From Paenibacillus naphthalenovorans (GTDB taxonomy: Bacteria; Bacillota; Bacilli; Paenibacillales; NBRC-103111), in contig NZ_FNDY01000043.1 of assembly GCF_900099895.1 (NCBI RefSeq), positions 1 to 33,557 of the forward strand: a stretch of 33,557 nt of DNA, given 5' to 3'. Both the position numbers and the translations under genes were made by a program. How positions within the stretch are numbered: position 1 is the stretch's first letter; each line of letters starts with the position of its first letter. Shown here piece by piece: positions 14,605 to 21,664 of this stretch. A model generated the notes under the pieces. The model saw nothing but the letters and a program-made list of their open reading frames with translations, was not told the origin of the DNA and did no database searches.

Positions 14605-15921
14605 TTACCGCACTCTCACTTTCATGTAGACTTTTTCGATTGCATCAACCGGCTGGACCCATCCATCGACAAACACAGCGTCTGCCTCTTCGCCTTGAGC
14701 AACCCTCACATCGTTCTGAGCATCGAAGTTTTGAATAGCCCCGATACCTTGGTAGGTCTCTGCTAACTTCACGCATTCTTTGCGGAATAAATTACGACCA
14801 TCTGCGTTGTTATCGACTTTCCCGATGTAAAACACCTCATAAGTTCGTTTCCAATCGTTTGCGAGACCATCAAGAGCCCGAAGCGCACGATTCTTTCGGA
14901 AGTGTTTTCCTTTAGTCGGCGTGAAGCTTTTAAATGTGTTGATGTCCTGCTCCACGATTGCCTGACCATTATTAAGCGTGAACAGGAATTCACCATTATT
15001 CAAAGCCGCAATGATTTGGCTATTCGTGTAACGCGGATTTGCGTCAACAGCATCATCGTAGGCCGAATACGTAAGTGATTGATTAGCCGCAGCAGCAGCT
15101 GTAGCTCCTGCCACCCATGCCACTGCTTGTGCGGCCGTAAGCGCGGTCCCATCTGCCAAGATGACACCATTTTTAACGCTGATGACTCCCTCGTAATCGG
15201 CCGTAGGGTAGTTTTCCATTACCACTTGAATCTTTCGGCCCTCATCGTCTCTCAAGCGTTTTGCGAATGCAGCGTACACGCCCTTAAGCGCGGTGTCAGT
15301 GCCAACGTATGCAGCGGTATTGAATTCATAAAGTTCAAGAGCAGCCAGGAAATCGCTATGATCCTGATTTGTCACTGTTCCATCGACTCCGCCATCTAGG
15401 GGTGTGCCAGCCGTCGGGGTCAGTGTGCCGGTTCCCGACCAATCGATCCAAGCGTTGCCCGTAAGTCCGGAGATATCGGAGACAGTTTGCAAATCTACCG
15501 GGGTGTTTGATACAAGCGTAATAACATCAAATTTCGCAGGATCATCAATATTCGTCTGAATAACAATCTTCAGATCATTCCCTCGGACGCCACCGTATTT
15601 TGCTGTTGCAGTGAGGGTTCCGACGGTAACGGTAGCCTTTGTCCCGGTGTTCAACCGATACAAAAGCAGCGTTCTTGTTCGCTTCAATGCTTCCTTGACA
15701 AGCAGTAGCACCGGAGCCGTAATATCGTATCCAAGTTTTTCGAATACGTCATCGCCGGCATTGATTTCTTGAATCACCTTTGGAGCCCCCCAAGGAAGGG
15801 GCAAAGCGATTGCAGCTATCCCGCGCTCACCGAGTGTGCCAAGGGATTGCCCTACACTCTCAAAGTTGATATATACACCCGGCCGGACTTTATTTTGAAC
15901 CGTAAATGTACCACCAGCCAT
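14605..15921 (-). CDS. Tail sheath protein (XkdK-like)
   Basis: A 438-residue contractile sheath subunit. It starts GGTFTVQNKVRPGVYINFES, the family hallmark. It has the variable beta-rich middle around residues 105-230 and ends with the conserved core NTFKSFTPTKGKHFRKNRALRALDGL, GKVDNNADGRNLFRKECVKLAETYQ and a C-terminal KVYMKVRVR strand. That strand links neighbouring sheath subunits. A GGAGGCGGAG ribosome binding site precedes the ATG. This gene establishes that the phage is a myovirus. Confidence 0.95.
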   Translation of the reverse strand: MAGGTFTVQNKVRPGVYINFESVGQSLGTLGERGIAAIALPLPWGAPKVIQEINAGDDVFEKLGYDITAPVLLLVKEALKRTRTLLLYRLNTGTKATVTVGTLTATAKYGGVRGNDLKIVIQTNIDDPAKFDVITLVSNTPVDLQTVSDISGLTGNAWIDWSGTGTLTPTAGTPLDGGVDGTVTNQDHSDFLAALELYEFNTAAYVGTDTALKGVYAAFAKRLRDDEGRKIQVVMENYPTADYEGVISVKNGVILADGTALTAAQAVAWVAGATAAAAANQSLTYSAYDDAVDANPRYTNSQIIAALNNGEFLFTLNNGQAIVEQDINTFKSFTPTKGKHFRKNRALRALDGLANDWKRTYEVFYIGKVDNNADGRNLFRKECVKLAETYQGIGAIQNFDAQNDVRVAQGEEADAVFVDGWVQPVDAIEKVYMKVRVR

Positions 15922-15924
15922 TGA

Positions 15925-16197
15925 TTACTCCGCCTCCTTTTGCAAAAATTCTTTAAGCAGGTGATTAATCTGCTCGGTCGTGTATGTTTCCTCATCCTCA
16001 AGCAGCGCGTTTAGCACATCTTTATAAGCTGCATATTTTGCGGATCCGAGAAACTGCTGCTTTGTGTAACCTGCTTCCAAAGCGGAGACCGATTCTGCTG
16101 AAGAAGTCTCAGCAGACTGTTCCGCGATTGGTTCCGGACTATCAAGTATATTTTCTTGTAATTCCACCAACGTTGTGGCATTTTTTTGTTTAGCCAT
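15925..16197 (-). CDS. Small conserved protein between tail terminator and sheath genes
   Basis: A 90-residue protein: a basic start (MAKQKNATTLVELQENIL), a Ser/Glu-rich linker, then the conserved block GYTKQQFLGSAKYAAYKDVLNALLEDEETYTTEQI. This block occurs in short proteins at the same place in other PBSX/skin-type clusters. Its job is unknown. The chosen ATG has AGGAGG ahead. The long upstream extension to 16416 overlaps the neighbour fully and has no composition support. Confidence 0.8.
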   Translation of the reverse strand: MAKQKNATTLVELQENILDSPEPIAEQSAETSSAESVSALEAGYTKQQFLGSAKYAAYKDVLNALLEDEETYTTEQINHLLKEFLQKEAE

Positions 16198-16615
16198 TTT
16201 TGAAATTCGCCTCCTGTTCCAGCGTCCGCATTTTCGTTTCCGCCGCTTTTGTCCGGATGACGTGGAAATCATAGTCGACAAAGAAGTGCAGCACACCGTC
16301 AACAATTTCGTGCTGCATATTATTTCCTCGGACAGCTCCACCTGGGACATTGATATATTCGATTCCGTCATAAAGAGCATCAGCAGTAGCATGAAGCTCC
16401 TCGTTGGTTTGCCCAAAATAGTGGATGTCGAAAGGATGACTACGGCGATACCGACGATTTATAACACGAGATTGCTTCGTTGTAAGGAGCTTAACGAAAA
16501 AACGACTTTGACCAAGCCCCTGCTTTATTTCCTCGCCGGTGACCTTCACATCCGGGAAGAGCTGCTTCAGTTTGCTGATCACCCCATCGCGAACATCGTT
16601 AACCGTTACACTCAT
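16190..16615 (-). CDS. Tail terminator family protein (YqbJ/XkdJ-like)
   Basis: A 141-residue protein fitting the tail terminator/joining family: VNDVRDGVISKLKQLFPDVKVTGEEIKQGLGQSRFFVKLL, then RRYRRSHPFDIHYFG and the C-terminal VDGVLHFFVDYDFHVI. The C-terminal hairpin and helix order fits the lambda gpU-like fold. It caps the tail before joining to the head. Its stop and the next start overlap by a few bases. Confidence 0.85.
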   Translation of the reverse strand: MSVTVNDVRDGVISKLKQLFPDVKVTGEEIKQGLGQSRFFVKLLTTKQSRVINRRYRRSHPFDIHYFGQTNEELHATADALYDGIEYINVPGGAVRGNNMQHEIVDGVLHFFVDYDFHVIRTKAAETKMRTLEQEANFKNG

Positions 16616-17052
16616 GTGTCATCACCCTTCCCGCTCCGGCGGCCGTTCATGAGTTGATTCAGTAGTTCCATCTGCCGGCGTTCCAGATATCGCGGCAGCT
16701 CCCGCTCAATCTCTTTCATTGAGATGGTCATCATGAACCGGCCTTCCACCCATTCTGTTAGCTCTTCGCCCGTGCGGTGGCCGTACTCCACGAAAGAGGC
16801 GTACTCGGCATTGTTAAAGATCTCTATAACGTAAGCATCCCCGTGTCGTTCAACCCTGCCCACCATCCAATTCCTACGGAGTTCCCCGGTATCAACAGGC
16901 GTACGCTTTTTGATTTTCCTTTCCGCTCGGTAAGCCATTTCGAGAAGAAAGTCCCGGATAAACCGCTCAATGACACGCTCGTCCAAGGTTTTCTTGAAAT
17001 TCTCGGCCAAACGTTCGACATCACCGAAATCAAAACTGCCCCACTTGGTCAT
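16612..17052 (-). CDS. HK97 gp10-like head-tail protein (XkdI/YqbI-like)
   Basis: A 146-residue protein of the HK97 gp10 family, a head-tail joining component. The diagnostic stretch is KIKKRTPVDTGELRRNWMVG followed by EIFNNAEYASFVEYGHRTG. The start overlaps the upstream stop (TAATG) after GAGAGGG. A longer reading to 17133 lies inside the upstream gene. It forms a tightly coupled set with the head-closure and terminator genes. Confidence 0.92.
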   Translation of the reverse strand: MTKWGSFDFGDVERLAENFKKTLDERVIERFIRDFLLEMAYRAERKIKKRTPVDTGELRRNWMVGRVERHGDAYVIEIFNNAEYASFVEYGHRTGEELTEWVEGRFMMTISMKEIERELPRYLERRQMELLNQLMNGRRSGKGDDT

Positions 17053-17432
17053 TATGCGTAACCCTCTCGCTGCAGGCTTATCTCCTGGTGCGTTGAATAC
17101 GGTGGGAATGGTTCTCCGGCAGTATAAACCCATATTCGCCCTGTGCTGCCACGTGTGACAGCTACTATATCCCCCTGCTGAATAATGAGCTCCGGAGCGA
17201 TGAATAGTTTCGCCTCGTACTGGATGTCGTTTTGCGCTTCGGTCTGATCATTTTTGGCAAATCCCGTTTGAGAGAGGTAGCAGGGTTGATCTGTATAGAC
17301 TGGGATCGGATCGGGCGTAAGAACCGTCTCTCCAGACGGCTTTTGAATCTCAATGTGCCGGCTGATGGTCGCCCGATCCGTGTACATCCGCTCGATCGCT
17401 TTTCTGTGCTGGCTAACGTTCAAGACTACCAC
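17052..17432 (-). CDS. Head closure / connector protein (YqbH/XkdH-like)
   Basis: A 126-residue beta-rich protein matching YqbH (DUF3599). It has YTDRATISRHIEIQKPSG near the N-terminus, YTDQPCYLSQTGFAKNDQTEAQNDIQYEAKLFIAPEL in the middle, and GDIVAVTRG near the C-terminus. Homologues close the portal channel after DNA packaging. The first codon is GTG at 17432. A TTG three codons later is an equally possible start because the GAGGTGG signal lies between. Confidence 0.85.
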   Translation of the reverse strand: MVVLNVSQHRKAIERMYTDRATISRHIEIQKPSGETVLTPDPIPVYTDQPCYLSQTGFAKNDQTEAQNDIQYEAKLFIAPELIIQQGDIVAVTRGSTGRIWVYTAGEPFPPYSTHQEISLQREGYA

Positions 17433-17782
17433 CTCAGCTTCCGGTAACGGTTCAAGTCCGTGCGGTAACTCAATACGATCGAGTCTATTGACGTTTTGTT
17501 CGTCGTAATTTTCGTCGTCGTGTCGCCTATCTTTGTCTCGGCTGTAACGCCAAGAGCCGCTTCAATTTCCGGAATAGTTGGATGTTTGACCTTAAGCACA
17601 TCAATGACCATTGAAGCCCAAACGAACTTTAGTCTGTCCGGAACCTCGGCCACATTGCAATGATTCAAAATACGCTGTTCCAGCTCTTGAACGTACGAAC
17701 TGATAAGTGCATCATGTGCACTGTCCAATAGCTGTAGCCGGCTTTTCACTAACTCAATCACATCAGCGTGATTAATTGCCAT
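17426..17782 (-). CDS. Head-tail connector protein (YqbG-like, DUF3199)
   Basis: A 118-residue mostly helical protein: NHADVIELVKSRLQLLDSAHDALISSYVQELEQRILNHCN, then FVWASMVIDVLKVKHP. It resembles the YqbG/gp15-type adaptor that docks on the portal. The C-terminal tail (IDSIVLSYRTDLNRYRKLRW) is a typical insertion arm. It overlaps both neighbours by a few bases. Confidence 0.85.
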   Translation of the reverse strand: MAINHADVIELVKSRLQLLDSAHDALISSYVQELEQRILNHCNVAEVPDRLKFVWASMVIDVLKVKHPTIPEIEAALGVTAETKIGDTTTKITTNKTSIDSIVLSYRTDLNRYRKLRW

Positions 17783-18131
17783 TACCCGCGCCGCCTTTAG
17801 ACGCCTGAATCAGCATAAGAATATCATCCTTTTTGGTAGCATCCCCCAAGTTAATGCTATTCTGATCTGCATATTCCTTTAGTTCTGCGACGGTCATTCT
17901 CTCTATAGGCTTTGCATTCAGGGAATCCAGATCCGGATTAGACTCCTGTGTTTCTTCCACCTCGTAAGAATCCAGATCTGGATTAGACTCCTGTGTTTCT
18001 TCCACCTCGTAACCATGTTCGCGGAACCATTGCAGAAGATAGGGGTCAGAACATTCCCCAACCCCATTGACGAAAGAAACACCAGCCGATACGCCGGTGT
18101 ATTGTTTATTAGGCGCTTGGATTTTTGCCAT
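17772..18131 (-). CDS. YqbF-like protein with C-terminal HeH/LEM-type motif
   Basis: A 119-residue protein. The N-terminal part (KQYTGVSAGVSFVNGVGECSDPYLLQWFREHGYEV) is a small domain found after major capsid genes. The C-terminal MTVAELKEYADQNSINLGDATKKDDILMLI is a helix-extended-helix (HeH/LEM-like) motif that often binds nucleic acid. The linker is an exact 15-residue tandem repeat. The role is unknown; capsid decoration or head maturation is possible from position. Confidence 0.75.
   Translation of the reverse strand: MAKIQAPNKQYTGVSAGVSFVNGVGECSDPYLLQWFREHGYEVEETQESNPDLDSYEVEETQESNPDLDSLNAKPIERMTVAELKEYADQNSINLGDATKKDDILMLIQASKGGAGNGN
17923..18012 (-). repeat. Perfectly in-frame 45-bp tandem repeat
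   Basis: Two 45-bp copies that differ at one base (atccgg against atctgg) encode YEVEETQESNPDLDS twice. Near identity means a recent duplication, probably variable in copy number between related phages. Confidence 0.92.
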
Positions 18132-18146
18132 TTGCGGCGTCCTCCT

Positions 18147-19103
18147 TTAGTTTACTTTCAGCTTGCGCATGACGCCCGCTGCTTTCGTTGCTTTGAGAGC
18201 TACGGCTGCAACCATTTCGACTTCACCCTTCTTCACTGCTCCGGCAGTACTAAAGTCAGGCAACCAGGTACGCACAGGCGGTTGTCCGGCCATCGAAATA
18301 CCGTGAAAACCATCCATGCCAAGTCGAACAGCGTACAAGCTCGTTTCCCCTGTTGTAGCATTGATTGGGATGACAAGAGTGTTCGTCCCCGGCTTTTCAC
18401 CCACATCAACGAGCGGAATTCCGTCGTATGTTTCGATATTCCGTCCGAAATCATCTTTCGTTTCCGAATACATCCCTGCTCGGCGGGCACATGCACGGAT
18501 CTTGGCACGGAGTTTGTTGTTCATCAAGAGTCCCGACGGTTTGCCATCCAGACCGCTCAAGAATTCGTCGATTGCGTCCAAGAAATACTTGTAATTGGTA
18601 TCGATCGCCGCGGACGTGGACAGGTCAATTGCAGTCGTCGGATTGTATTCTGTAGAGCTGGCCGCAAGGGCCTTTTCTAATCCATCAAACGCATTAGCAT
18701 CGACCGCGCTATCGCCATTGATGACGGTATCGTTAAATAGCGCCTGAGCTGCCTTAACTTTTTGTTGCATTTGTAGGGCAACCTCGCTGACAATGCCGCC
18801 CATATTGGCGATGATCCGGTCGATTTCAAATGCTCCACCGAATACCTTAAGATCAGCGTTGTATCTTTGCTTGGTGACTTCTTGCGGCGCGTATTCCGTA
18901 TTGACCGCACGGAAGCTAGCTGTCGGCTGGGTGATTAAACGGGTGTAGCCGTACGTCATCGTGGCACCGCCACCGGTCGGAGAAACCACGTCATCAAACG
19001 TGAGATTGTTTAGAAGCCAGTTTGATTTACGGAATTCGTCGATAACTCCAATTTGCAAATCGTCTTGCACGTTTTTCTTTGCTTCTGCCAATGTAACGGG
19101 CAT
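18147..19103 (-). CDS. Major capsid protein (HK97 fold)
   Basis: A 318-residue capsid subunit. The N-arm MPVTLAEAKKNVQDDLQIGVIDEF and LNNLTFDDVVSPTGGGATMTYGYTRL lead into the E-loop. The P-domain and spine helix contain IANMGGIVSEVALQMQQKVKAAQALFNDTVINGD. The A-domain includes GLLMNNKLRAKIRACARRAG and YDGIPLVDVGEKPGTNTLVIPI. It directly follows the scaffold gene and has a GGAGGT ribosome binding site. No maturation protease is seen, consistent with a separate scaffold protein. Confidence 0.92.
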   Translation of the reverse strand: MPVTLAEAKKNVQDDLQIGVIDEFRKSNWLLNNLTFDDVVSPTGGGATMTYGYTRLITQPTASFRAVNTEYAPQEVTKQRYNADLKVFGGAFEIDRIIANMGGIVSEVALQMQQKVKAAQALFNDTVINGDSAVDANAFDGLEKALAASSTEYNPTTAIDLSTSAAIDTNYKYFLDAIDEFLSGLDGKPSGLLMNNKLRAKIRACARRAGMYSETKDDFGRNIETYDGIPLVDVGEKPGTNTLVIPINATTGETSLYAVRLGMDGFHGISMAGQPPVRTWLPDFSTAGAVKKGEVEMVAAVALKATKAAGVMRKLKVN

Positions 19104-19122
19104 TGTTCTTTACCTCCAAGTT

Positions 19123-19725
19123 TTATTTTTGGGTGCTGATATAATGCGCAGCAACCGCTTCGGCAAGGCTTTGCGGCTTGGGTGGATCATTTTTATCAAG
19201 ACCATCAGCCGGTTTGGCGCCTTTGAACTGCGGTTGTTTGGTCTTGTCGTCCGGCTTTTCGACAAACAAAAAAGCCTTGCTCGATTGCAGGGCTTTGATT
19301 TGATCTTCCAAACCGCTTTTGATGCTGCCGGCATCGTCCAGTTCGATTTTCGTTTTGTCCAGCAGACCGGCCACGATATCTGGGTCATGTACCTTTCCAG
19401 AGAGGACCAGTTTAACCGCTGTATTTAACCTCAGTTCTTTGACTTCGGCCTCATACTTTTCTTTTGCCGCCTTGTTATCCGTCTGAAGCTTTTCGATTTG
19501 CTCCTTCAGGGCAGCGTTATCGCCGGCGGACTTTTTCAAATCGTCAAGCTGTTTGTCACGATCTTTCAAATCCGTTTCAAGCTTCTTCCTCGCTTCCGAC
19601 AAGTCGTTATACTGACTTTTCGGAACAAAATGCTTCGGCAGCTCTTTATTGATTTCGCCGATCGTTTCATCCAACTTGGACTCGTCCAATCCAGCTTTTT
19701 TCAACATTTCTTTCAACCAATCCAT
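19123..19725 (-). CDS. Capsid scaffolding protein (GP20-type)
   Basis: A 200-residue protein with the hallmark start WLKEMLKKAGLDESKLDETIGEINKELPKHFVPKSQYNDLSEARKKLETDLKDRDKQLDDLKK. A long coiled coil is followed by VKELRLNTAVKLVLSGKVHDPDIVAGLLDKTKIELDD. This is the phage minor structural GP20/scaffold family, which guides procapsid assembly and then leaves. GGAGGATG precedes the ATG. Tandem terminators lie just upstream. Confidence 0.93.
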   Translation of the reverse strand: MDWLKEMLKKAGLDESKLDETIGEINKELPKHFVPKSQYNDLSEARKKLETDLKDRDKQLDDLKKSAGDNAALKEQIEKLQTDNKAAKEKYEAEVKELRLNTAVKLVLSGKVHDPDIVAGLLDKTKIELDDAGSIKSGLEDQIKALQSSKAFLFVEKPDDKTKQPQFKGAKPADGLDKNDPPKPQSLAEAVAAHYISTQK

Positions 19726-19825
19726 TTATGATCATCCTCCATAGATTTTTATAGCTGCTCTCCAGCTGAGGGATTAGCCGTTATGCTCCGAGCTGAGCAC
19801 GCCTAGTTTAACGCCATACGACAGG

Positions 19826-19863
19826 GCATAAGAAAGGGCCCTGGTTGTCTCATCCAGAGCCCA
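19826..19863 (-). terminator. Second of two tandem terminators ahead of the scaffold gene
   Basis: On the minus strand GGGCTCTGG and CCAGGGCCC pair with one G-T wobble around a nine-base loop, followed by TTTCTTA. It would catch transcripts that pass the first hairpin. Confidence 0.65.
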
Positions 19864-19897
19864 AACAAAAAGCACCCTCGTTAGATTCGAGAGTGCT
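19864..19897 (-). terminator. First of two tandem terminators ahead of the scaffold gene
   Basis: On the minus strand GCACTCTCG, a seven-base loop and CGAGGGTGC are followed by TTTTTGTTT. It lies downstream of the minor head protein gene. With its neighbour it should lower the flow of transcription into the scaffold-capsid-tail genes, or mark a separate promoter for them in the 19726-19825 stretch. Confidence 0.7.
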
Positions 19898-20052
19898 TCT
19901 TATGCTTTCTTTTCTTGTTCTTCGTCCTCATCGAAAACCTTTCGAATAAAATCCTGAACGAACTCTTCGCCTTGTTTATCGAAATCAAGATTCAGCGGAC
20001 GATCGTCAAAACCTCCGATCTTGTTTTCTTGCTCCTTCGAATTCTTCGACAT
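19882..20052 (-). CDS. Possible 56-residue protein overlapping the end of the minor head gene
   Basis: An ATG with GGGGTGG close by opens a frame that leaves the minor head gene and runs into the first terminator. Its TAA lies in the hairpin loop. The peptide is natural-looking (GGFDDRPLNLDFDKQGEEFVQD, then a basic tail). The spacing of the ribosome binding site is short. I do not recognise it. It may be a small head-region protein or a chance frame. Confidence 0.4.
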
Positions 20053-21664
20053 ACGTCCACCCCAATTCTTTCGCAATTTCTTTAAGCACAGTGTTATCCC
20101 AATATTCCTCTTTTGCCGTTATAGACATCGTACCATACTGCTTTGATTTTTGTAAATCTGCATCGACTTTACGAGCTACCTGTAACATGATCTCTTTCAA
20201 CATGATTTGATCCACGGTGTTTCCGTTCGTTGAGACAAAGGATACTCCACCGTCATGACCAACTGCAATAAGATGAGAGATTGATGGGTATTTACCAAGA
20301 TTTATAATGTCTTTAATATTAATCCTTGTCCCACGAGGATGATTATGGGTGACGATCACGGAATTGGCTGGTGCTTCGAGCAGCGCTTTATGCATCTCTT
20401 GACTAAATTTAACTTTATCGATAGTGCCTGTGGTTCGTCCCAGTTCATCACCCGTTATAGAATCTAATACAACTGCAATTTCTCGGGATTCTTTGTATCC
20501 TTGCCGGGCAATACTGCGGTTAAAATCGGCGACTTTTTCAAGCACCGATTCAGATACACCAGGAAGATCCGCATAATAGCTTGCCTTTGGGTTATATTTA
20601 CGATTGAACCCGCCTTCCGGTTCCATGAGTAACCCGGATTCATCGACATAATTCTTTTTCCACTCGGGATATGTAATATCCCCCCGAACGTAATATGTCT
20701 TCCCTTCCTCATCCTTTGCGATCCGTTCACCCACATTGATCTCATCTTCAAAGTACGGTACAACCGTTGTCCGGCAGCGAGTATGGAAGGGTGGATAATT
20801 GACCCCTACTTGCATCTCATTGAGATTGAATACCCGACCATCCATGCCTCTGCATACTTGGCTGGTTCGTCCGTCTAATGTGGCCAGAATCTCGTATTGC
20901 CTGCTGATGCCGCTGGCCTTGTATCCGGCCATCGTCGCTTGGCCGGCGAAAAACGCGCTTTCGGTCTGTACAAGCCGCTCCGCATTGGAACGCGATACAC
21001 TCATACGTTCCATCAGGTCTTTAACCGTCTTATCAACCTTATCCCCACGGATAAAAGACTGAGAAAGCTTTGTCCGGAGCTCATTGATAAGCTTATCCCG
21101 GTCTCCCCATATTCGTTTACTCCAGTTCGAGCCTGCGAATTCGGTAGACAGGACTGTTTCAAGCCCTTCAGCATTCACTTTGGCAAAGGAGATTCCTAAT
21201 CCATTACCTTTTTGTATCTCGAAAAGGGTTCGGTAATAAGTATCCTCGTAAATATCGCCCAACAGCTTCTGAGCGCCTCGCTGACGGTTCTCAGCCAACA
21301 TTTCGACCTGATGCTTGATCTGAACAAGCAGCGCCTCAAAACGGCTGATACGCGTTTTGTAATAAACGTTATTAAGCTCTTGCGTCCATCGGCCATCCTC
21401 ATTATTTTTCGCTTTACTCCGAAACTCCGAAAGCGTCATCTTGAACTCTTTAAGTTCATTGCCGGAGAGGAGCTGGCGCGCCTCTGCCATACTGATCTCG
21501 TTATTGATCGCGAACCGTTGATAGAACACCTCGATGTCCCGACGAATACTCTGCATGGCCCGGTCATACTCACGTCTTAAATCCGCTTCATACTGGTCCG
21601 CTTTGTCGTATTGCCTTTTAGCGATCTGCTCACTGCGCTTCCGCCAGTATTCAGCCGATTTCAT
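20006..21664 (-). CDS. MuF/SPP1 gp7-type minor head protein with JAB/MPN-like C-terminal domain
   Basis: A 552-residue fusion. Residues 1-310 are the phage head morphogenesis domain: helical N-terminus, then RLVQTESAFFAGQATMAGYKAS, YEILATLDGRTSQVCRGMDG and VNYPPFHTRCRTTVVPYF. It is packaged in the head and may enter the cell with DNA. After a linker, residues of about 370-505 carry REIAVVLDS (E395) and VIVTHNHPRGTRINIKDI with H440, H442 and D452, followed by SHLIAVGHDGGVSF. This resembles a JAMM/MPN metalloprotease site, though the gap before D452 is one residue shorter than the standard H-x-H-x10-D. A last helical block follows. Such C-terminal additions to MuF proteins include polymorphic toxins and enzymes. 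Confidence 0.85.
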   Translation of the reverse strand: MKSAEYWRKRSEQIAKRQYDKADQYEADLRREYDRAMQSIRRDIEVFYQRFAINNEISMAEARQLLSGNELKEFKMTLSEFRSKAKNNEDGRWTQELNNVYYKTRISRFEALLVQIKHQVEMLAENRQRGAQKLLGDIYEDTYYRTLFEIQKGNGLGISFAKVNAEGLETVLSTEFAGSNWSKRIWGDRDKLINELRTKLSQSFIRGDKVDKTVKDLMERMSVSRSNAERLVQTESAFFAGQATMAGYKASGISRQYEILATLDGRTSQVCRGMDGRVFNLNEMQVGVNYPPFHTRCRTTVVPYFEDEINVGERIAKDEEGKTYYVRGDITYPEWKKNYVDESGLLMEPEGGFNRKYNPKASYYADLPGVSESVLEKVADFNRSIARQGYKESREIAVVLDSITGDELGRTTGTIDKVKFSQEMHKALLEAPANSVIVTHNHPRGTRINIKDIINLGKYPSISHLIAVGHDGGVSFVSTNGNTVDQIMLKEIMLQVARKVDADLQKSKQYGTMSITAKEEYWDNTVLKEIAKELGWTYVEEFEGARKQDRRF

